From: Euonymus europaeus | Taxonomy: Eukaryota > Streptophyta > Magnoliopsida > Celastrales > Celastraceae | Direction: 5' to 3' | Assembly (NCBI GenBank): GCA_963580455.1 | Contig: OY756965.1 | Span: 24,898,902-24,962,901, forward strand | Length of the DNA: 64,000 nt | Shown here: one piece after another, positions 57,394 through 64,000 of the stretch | Numbering within the stretch: position 1 is the stretch's first letter | Layout: the number at the start of each line of letters is the position of its first letter | Position numbers and translations under genes: made by a program | The notes under the pieces: model-generated | Seen by the model: the letters and a program-made list of their open reading frames with translations, nothing else | The model's database searches: none | What the model was told of the DNA's origin: nothing

Positions 57394-57697
57394 GGATTGG
57401 GGGTACGTCCAGTGGGTAAAACCACTGGACCCCTCAAGTGCGGTGCACTAAATTTTTTTAAAAAAAATTAAAAAAATAATAAATGCGTAGTATACGTCAT
57501 AACGATTTCATAGTGATCTAAAATTGAATGTTTAGATTTTAAATCCGACGTTTTAGAATTGTCACACATGTTTCACAATAATTTTATTTTATTTCGAACA
57601 AAAAAATATCGTTGGAATCGTTACAACGTATACTACATATTTATAATTTTTTTACATTTTTTCAAAAAAAAATTAGTGCTGGACCACCCACGGATCC
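57394..57697. mobile_element. Mutator-like MITE, copy B, upstream of the WAT1-related gene
   Basis: Begins GGATTGGGGGTACGTCCAG followed by TGGGTAAAACCACTGGACCC and ends GCTGGACCACCCACGGATCC. The interior matches copy A over most of its length (GTGATCTAAAATTGAATG, ATTGTCACACATGTTTCAC, TCGTTACAACGTATACTA). Flanks TTGCAGGAG and CGGCAGGAG share seven of nine bases, an aged target duplication. It starts about 150 bases upstream of the WAT1-related start codon, in its promoter or leader. The right inverted end has lost about 25 bases compared with copy A. Confidence 0.75.
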
Positions 57698-57706
57698 CGG
57701 CAGGAG

Positions 57707-58786
57707 ACAGTAGTCATTATCCAGTCCTGCAAAAGATATTTTACATATTTGTTATCAAAAACTAGTGATTGGTAATATTCAATTTATTACTCATCCAAAG
57801 CTTTGTATTGGGGCTTAACGAGTTTGACTGATGGATTGGAGGGGATCCAAAGCTCTCATGAATGATGGTAAAAAGGGTCTATTTCATTAATGAAAAATTT
57901 TATATAGCTTAATAATAAACAGTATATATAATTCATTTCATTGTAGATTGTATGCCGTGTTTATTGATCCTTTTGTGGCTTCTTCTAAATCACTTGTGGT
58001 CAGTAGGTTATCTGGACTCTGTACTTGTCTTTGGTACAACTTGGAGTTTGTATTATAACTCTATTATGTTTAATGAAATAATGACTAAGTTGCTTATAAA
58101 AAAAATCGTATTGCATTGTAAATTTATAATGAAATATGATATTACATTGTTAATATTTTATTGTAATACGATATTTCATTGTAAAATTACAATGAAATAT
58201 CATATTTCACTGTACATTTATAATAAAATAATATATTTTATTGTAAATTTTACAAAGAAATACGATGTTACAATAAAATTGAATAATATAGACTGTTTAG
58301 CCCTGAACTATTTATCACCACTGAACATTAATTGGAAGAGCACAGCAGAGTGTTCTTATGGACAAAGTTTGAGTAAAATTAACGATTTGTATTTCCATCG
58401 AGTTTAGTTTCTTGTTTTTTAGTCATTTTATAAAAAAGTATTATTTTCCAAAATTTATTGAAAAAACATTTATGGTGCCAACGATTTCTTAGCTAAATGG
58501 CCACGTCCAAGATATTATAGCCACACCATCCAACAACTTCTCTCCTTATCAGATATGCTCCACCAAGAAATTCCTTTTCTTCCTGATTATTTTGAGTACT
58601 TTTTTGTCTTTCTCACAGAAAGTTTCCTTTAAAATTTTTATTTACTTCTCTCCCTCATAGGCCCAGGGTCCATCCAACCTGGGCTCAACAAGAAGGGCCC
58701 ATTTGACCCAAAATAAATAAAATATTTTCGCACTAAAAAATACACCAAAAACATAAAAAGTTCCATTTTTAAATTTTTTTAGAAAA
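57707..58786. other. Spacer before HIG1 gene, with palindromic array
   Basis: AT-rich; holds the short palindromic array listed separately and the HIG1 promoter. No gene was recognised; a 151-codon frame across it is low-complexity and follows the repeat. Confidence 0.4.
58105..58266. repeat. Five tandem palindromic units of about 32 bp
   Basis: Consecutive units (about 58105-58140, 58141-58172, 58173-58203, 58204-58234, 58235-58266) each follow the plan ATTTCATTGTA, a short AT spacer, TACAATGAAATAT.AT. Unit three is a near-perfect palindrome. The array could fold into a row of hairpins. Confidence 0.7.
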
Positions 58787-60574
58787 ATGTGTGATGCCAA
58801 TTATAGAGATCATCACAGCTTTTCCCCTCCCACAACCGCCGAGAAAATGGAAACGGTGGAAACCAAATTCGAAGAATTATTCCAAGAGAAGAAGCGCGTT
58901 AAGAACCCTCTGGTCCCCATCGGTAATCTACAATCGTATCCCCTTTTAACCTTTTTTTTTTTTGGCGAATGTTTGTTTGTTTGGTTGGATTATGAAGTGT
59001 GACAATTCTTCATCAAATTTCGTTTTTTGCTTTATTGGTTTTCTTCATCTGGGATTTTCTTCCCCAAAGAAAGCGGTTTTTATATTAGGATTGGCAAATA
59101 GAGAGAATTGAGTTGCATGATCTCACGATGTGCTCCTGTTATTCTTGTTTTTCTATATTTAATTTCTTTGATATGCATTGTTCCCCTAACGCTACTATTG
59201 TCTGTGATTTTTCACTGTCTGAAGATGTATATGGTGTCTGATTGGTTGTAGATGTAATGAGTGGTTTTATTAGTTTGATCTAGTATATGGAAGTCGATGG
59301 CTCTTTAGGATCTCCTAAACCACTTCTCATATTTTCTTAATGTTGAGCAAGGGAACCTTTGTTCTCTAAGATTTGGCTTGCGAGTATGTGACTGAGGGAA
59401 AGATAAGCTGATATAGAAGTTGCAAAGGGGTTTTTATGGTGCTGGGAAATAGTATGTTTAGCATGTGGGTTGTCACTTGTCAGTTAAGAGGAACACTTTT
59501 AGTAGAGAGAGTACTGATTGTTAGTCTCTAGAGGAATTTAAAAAGACCTAATTAGTGTTTGGACTATGGAGGATAGTGTAATGGAGAAATATGAAGCTCA
59601 GGGTAAGTTCAATGCTTAATGTTGGTGATGACTATGATTTTAGCTTTGGAAGAGAACTAGAATGTAATGGTCTTCCTTATCTTACATTCAAGGAGGGAAT
59701 GGTGGTAATATATTATTTTGTAAGATATGTGGTGCAAAAATCCCTTGTTGAAGATTACCCTTCCAGCTCTATTCTTTTTCTTATAGATGATGATGTCCCT
59801 TGTAGCTATTTTGTCATCCAGCTTTAATAGCTAACGTCTATACTGAGAAATATCAATGGCATCCTTGCGGGGGTTAGAGTTGCGGTCCTGGGGATGGTAA
59901 GGGTTTGTCAATGTGGAAGAGGACTAAGAATGCAATAGTTGTCATTAATTCAGTAAGTTGTGCAACGTTGGCGAGATACTGAGATCTAATAGTTCCCTTG
60001 AAGATAGTTACGATAATATGGCTATCCACAAGGGTTTTCTAGTTCTGTAACAAGCAACAACAATACGATTTAGAAAGATGTTAAAGAGGTCCTTCTGGAA
60101 AATTAATAACTTGATTGCATGTCATCCACGTAAATGCTCTTCAGCTGATTAGCCAATTTTATTCCGTAAGATCTAATGATCTAACTCTCATAAAGAGAGT
60201 GGATGGGGTGGATGGGAGAGTGGGAGAACCTAAGACGGTCCCAAACTTCTTGTTGGGGTCTCTGCTTAATGTCTTTGTTCACCTGTTTATTTTTTGTCTA
60301 TGCAACTATAATGTCGTGGTACCATACTCTCCACACTTGCAAATTATTGCTTCGTAATCAGTTAGACCATGTTTTGATTTCTGAAAGAATTGAATTTGTA
60401 GGTGCACTTATGACTGCTGGAGTGCTGACAGCCGGATTAATCAGCTTTAGGCGAGGCAATTCTCAATTGGGTCAGCTGTTAATGAGAGCTCGTGTGGTGG
60501 CTCAGGGAGCTACAGTGTCACTAATGGTCGGCACTGCTTACTACTATGGCGAGAATCCTTGGCAGTCAAATTAG
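58787..60574 (+). CDS. HIG1-domain protein (RCF1-like, mitochondrial)
   Basis: Two exons, 58787-58922 and 60402-60574, give 102 aa. The second exon is a HIG1 domain: KNPLVPIG joins to GALMTAGVLTAGLISFRRG, then QLLMRARVVAQG, which fits the HIG motif (Q-x3-R-x-R-x3-Q), then TVSLMVGTAYYYGENPW. Two membrane helices flank the motif. RCF1/HIG1 proteins sit in the mitochondrial inner membrane and support assembly of cytochrome c oxidase and respiratory supercomplexes, and some are induced by low oxygen. The first 35 residues are a hydrophilic extension. The 1.5-kb intron contains a frame at 59591-59827 that I regard as chance. A relative near SUO in Arabidopsis (At3g48030) comes to mind, but that protein also has a RING-type extension. 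Confidence 0.88.
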
Positions 60575-63399
60575 ACTTTGTAAAATGCTGTTGGTTCTAT
60601 CTACTGGTGTGTCATTATAATGATTCTTTAGTCAATGAAGTAGTAGCGTCATTGCTAGCAATCGACATGTTATTTTTGCTGTTCTATGTGAGACAGAGTT
60701 GGAGATTACAACAGCCATTGTTTTATGCTGAGTTTATGATAAATAAATAAATAAACTATATGAAATAATTTTTTATGAGACGGAAGAATAAACTCAAAAG
60801 GTAAACCCCAACTCGATTTCCTCTGTTTTCATATGATGCTGAGATGAGATACCTTACCCTATCCAAGCAACCAGAGCTTAGGCTCATGCATGTCTGTGGA
60901 AAGGTAAGTTTGTCAGACGTGATTCTCGATTGTCAAAAAAAATGACAATTTATTATCATATTTAGGCTAATGTCTGTCAAAAGGCGAGCTTGTGTGGTGT
61001 GATTTTCGATTATCAAAGAAAAATGTCAGAAAAATAAAATTGTCTCGTGTGGTTCTTGGTTTTTAAAAATGACAATTTTATTATGATAATTAATAATAAT
61101 TTCTTAGAAACATCGAAGTTTGAGAACATGAAATTAGAAGGAAAAAAAAAATCAATATTATTGTATGAGGTCCTCTCGTGTAGCGTGTAGTGTTGACAGG
61201 CAAACACGTGATGACGAAGAACAGAAGCGAAACTGCAGAAAATCCGTTCTTGGAAAGCATGTTAGAGAGTGGGTGCACGACAATTTCTCCTAACCACATG
61301 AAGAATAAAAAACACGACACATGAGAGAACAATCAAAACACGCCACTCCAGGAATTAATCTTCTCCACTCCAAAAGAAACCGAAGCCTTGCGTCGACAAG
61401 GAACACACGACCTTCAATCTAAACCACCATAAAAGATAAAAGGACGAAAACCCAAATCAAATTCCCAAGACAGAACATTCCATATTAGCTAAGGAAAATC
61501 CCCAAATTGTTGCTGCTAGAGTCAGGTCAGCAACCTAATGTTTCCTTCTTTTGTGGGTTCTTTTATGCTTTTTGCTGTTATAATTGAATATTGATGATGG
61601 GTTTTTTGAACTATTGATTATTTTTCGCTACCGAGTTGTCTTTGATACTATGTAGTGATAATAATCTGGACAATATCATCAATGGTATTATTTTCCTTCA
61701 AACTTTATCTGTTTTATTCTCTATTAAGGACTGTCAATATGTTCCATATGTTGTCATCTTCTCAAAAATCAAAATCAAAATCAAAAACAAGTTTTTTTTC
61801 TTCCTGATGATGGATCCTTTCAAGGCTAATTCATGGTAATGTTTATCCTGGTTACTTTTGAGGTTGAAGACTCATTCTTTAATTCAGCCTTAAGTAGTGG
61901 CACGTACTTGGGTTTGTGTGCTTAATACAGGGACTATTCAGAAGCAGATTAAATTTGGTGCCTCTTTGAGTTATATATCATTGGTATTTATGTGGTTATA
62001 CACATGCACTTTGATTCACAGTCACTATTCTATATCTAAAGACTAACAAGATTAGAATAGACCTAAGAGATAGAGATAAACAATGATTGATTGATAGATT
62101 AGTTGTCTTGGTTGATTGCTTTGGTCAATTTCCGTCTCCACACTGTTGTATATGAAAAAGGCCTTGGAAGGATCAGAGCTGGATTGAGAACTGTGAGATG
62201 GTGGTTTCAATAGAAATAAGGTATGTGTTATTGAAGAGCGATTGGGACAATAACTTGATGAACGAGACAAAGATCTTGTTAATTTTTAAGACATTGAAGT
62301 TCATCTCCAAGGCCCATCTCCTGTGTCCTTAAACTTGTCTATGATCAAAAAGCCAATTTAATGTATTTAAGATATGAAATACATGATAGATCCTCACAAC
62401 TTCTTTAGGAGTAGCTATAGAGTTTAGGAAGGTTCATAATACAAGAGAGACCTTTATAGATCCAAGAGAGAGTTGAGACAAATCAAGGACTAAGTCAAAC
62501 TCTATAGTTAAGTACCTATACCACAACCATGAGAGGTAAACAACACAAGTGCACAAGGCTCTCGCAGTGGACTTGGTTAGGACAAACAACATATACGCAG
62601 ATCTTACCCATCACATAATATGTAGAGAAGTTGTTTGAGTAATTGAACTTGTGACCTCTAGGTTGCACCCCTGCAACTCTACCATTGTAACACAACCACT
62701 ATGTTCCAATAACTGTTGTTCTCTTCCTTCTTCGCAGCTTAAAAACCAAGGGAATTTAAGTTTTGAGCCCTCGATAAAACAATGAACTCGTGAGGAGCCC
62801 TCATTCTCTGTCATTGGATAAGTGGGCTGATAGCTGAATTGTGGATGTAATTAGTTTATTATATTGCAAAAGCTTTAAGTTAGTTGGCAATAATATTTTT
62901 TACCAAAAGAAAAACAAGAAACGAAACAGGTTTTCGTAAATACTATTGATGGACTTAATGAATTTTTTATGCATACGGCCGCCCTTTATGTTGTATCAAG
63001 GGTTTCTGACAGGAATGCTTATGTTTCAATATCAGTACTTTGCTTTGTCATTTGATGGCCTATCTCTCCCTTTTTTCCTTGCACCTGCAGATCTATCGAT
63101 CTCCTGATTATCAAGAGTGAAATAAGAGTGGTTTCTGAATTCTGATATCTCGATTTTTGCTTTGCCATCTTGTTTCATAACATCTTGGCTCTTGCAGATC
63201 TTTTTGAATGTGCTTCTTGAACCTGACACCTGAAATTGATAAATATTTACAATTTATATTTCTGAATATTCTTGAAAACTGAGTGAGTTTGGGTTGCAAT
63301 AATATATTTTTGAATTCAAGTATCGTAATTCAATGAATAAATGTTCAATGCTTTATGGTTCATAGCAGGTTGTTGGCTTTGAGTTTTGAAAGGTTTCAA
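60575..63399. other. HIG1 3' region and upstream region/leader of the UBC gene
   Basis: Near 60900-61090 three degenerate copies of a stretch like GTGATT.TCGATT.TCAAA..AAATGACAATTT occur about 60-85 bases apart. From about 61330 the sequence is C/A-rich and looks like a leader ending at GAGTCAG/GTCAGC (about 61527), which may be joined to the acceptor ATAGCAG before 63370. That would make a 1.8-kb leader intron. A SINE lies inside. None of the frames here looks coding. Confidence 0.35.
62546..62699 (-). mobile_element. Au-like SINE
   Basis: On the minus strand the order is TGGTTGTGTTACAATGGTAGA (A-box-like), GAGGTCACAAGTTCAATTAC (B box), then GGGTAAGATCTGCGTA, TGTCCTAACC and GCGAGAGCCTTGTGCAC. 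The last three words are close to the body and tail of the plant Au SINE family as I remember it. RNA polymerase III would start near 62699. The copy is diverged. Confidence 0.65.
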
Positions 63400-63443
63400 A
63401 TGTCTTCTCCAAGTAAGAGGAGAGAGATGGACGTGATGAAGTT
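63400..63443 (+). CDS. First coding exon of a ubiquitin-conjugating enzyme E2 (UBC4/5/6 type), rest outside window
   Basis: The exon encodes MSSPSKRREMDVMK plus two bases of the next codon, followed by a good donor (GTAAGT at 63444). This is the distinctive N-terminus of plant UBC4/UBC5/UBC6 enzymes, where the same phase-2 split is expected before the segment beginning L-M-M-S-D. These enzymes pass ubiquitin from E1 to target lysines. No second exon is seen up to base 64000. The call rests on 14 residues, which are nevertheless highly specific. Confidence 0.75.
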
Positions 63444-64000
63444 GTAAGTCACTTCTTGTCAATTACATATTTAAAATGTCGATCGGGTGGAACCTTTTTT
63501 TGGATATTCTCTAGTTACCCATTTTTCTCCATTTTTTTTCTTTCTTCCTTCCTTCTTCTTGTGTGCATGCCTTCTTTTATGTTTTTATTTAGTTTGAATA
63601 TTGTTTTCGAGATTGGAGAGTTCATAAGTAGTAATTGTTCGAATGTTTTTTGTTGTGTGTATGCCTTATTTTAGAAAGTTTATTAGTTTAGAATTTAAAA
63701 TGTATAATGTAGAGTAATATACAGAGTTTGCAACCATGAACATGATAAGTGTCTGATTTAGAAAGTGGGTTAAAACCCTAACTTGTTCGTAGTATGGTTA
63801 TATCGAGGATAAATAAGTCATGAAGCTCATGGAAAGCTACCTCATTGCAACTTAGGGGCCATTGGTCCAAAATATGGCAACAGCCTCTTTGCATTAATGC
63901 GAGGTAAATCCTAAATTTCTAATTTAGGATCCTCTCGCAATTGCAAGATGGTTGTGCACTGGTCTTTTCCTTTGAGTTATGAAGCCTTGCTTTTACTACA
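63444..64000 (+). other. Intron 1 of the UBC-type gene, continuing beyond the window
   Basis: T-rich after the donor, as plant introns are. No acceptor followed by the expected second UBC exon was found before the edge. Confidence 0.5.

Noticed and set aside
57952..58407. Frame of 151 codons upstream of HIG1
   Set aside because: It runs through the AT palindrome array and has low-complexity composition.
59591..59827. Frame of 78 codons inside the HIG1 intron
   Set aside because: No family resemblance, no splice or start context, and it lies between two exons that join cleanly.

Overview
The window is nuclear DNA of a flowering plant, almost certainly a eudicot. Genes are split by many AT-rich GT-AG introns. 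The proteins include plant-only families (CBP60, PADRE/DUF4228, WAT1-related, SDH7, SUO). The spaces between genes hold plant transposable elements: an L1-type LINE, TRIMs, hAT and Mutator-like MITEs, and tRNA-derived SINEs. The species cannot be named from the sequence. Coding models were built by hand from splice sites, reading phase and remembered family sequences. Nine complete models keep an open frame through all exons.

Left part (1-25.8 kb), in order: the C-terminal end of a U-box/ARM E3 ligase (PUB38/39 type); a wrecked HhH-GPD DNA glycosylase; a 15-exon GH47 mannosidase of the ER-associated degradation type (MNS5); a CBP60 calmodulin-binding transcription factor with a GC-AG intron; a UGT74-type glucosyltransferase; SDH7, a plant-specific subunit of mitochondrial complex II; a two-LIM actin-bundling protein (WLIM1-like); and, on the minus strand, a small PADRE/DUF4228 protein.

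Middle (25.8-33.4 kb) is gene-poor. It holds a Mutator-like MITE with a 9-bp target duplication, a TRIM, a 601-bp hAT derivative with a perfect 8-bp duplication, a seven-unit tandem array of about 81 bp, and a second MITE family that also has a copy inside a CBP60 intron.

Right part (33.4-64 kb): SUO (BAH plus TFIIS-N, 1,635 aa) with a leader full of uORFs; a nearly intact 5.9-kb LINE with a perfect 17-bp target duplication; the DEG9 protease with a complete TRIM in an intron; a WAT1-related transporter on the minus strand with a MITE about 150 bp upstream of its start; a HIG1-domain mitochondrial protein; and the first coding exon of a UBC4/5-type ubiquitin-conjugating enzyme running off the right edge.

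The genes do not form one pathway. Several neighbours recall Arabidopsis neighbourhoods (from memory: PUB39-DNA glycosylase-SDH7 on chromosome 3, CBP60a-SDH7 on chromosome 5, DEG9-WAT1-related on chromosome 5). This suggests old gene order that was split between duplicated copies elsewhere. I found no clearly new biological system. The strongest observations are the young LINE, the precisely bounded hAT and MITE insertions, the broken glycosylase, and the AT-hook-like tail of DEG9.
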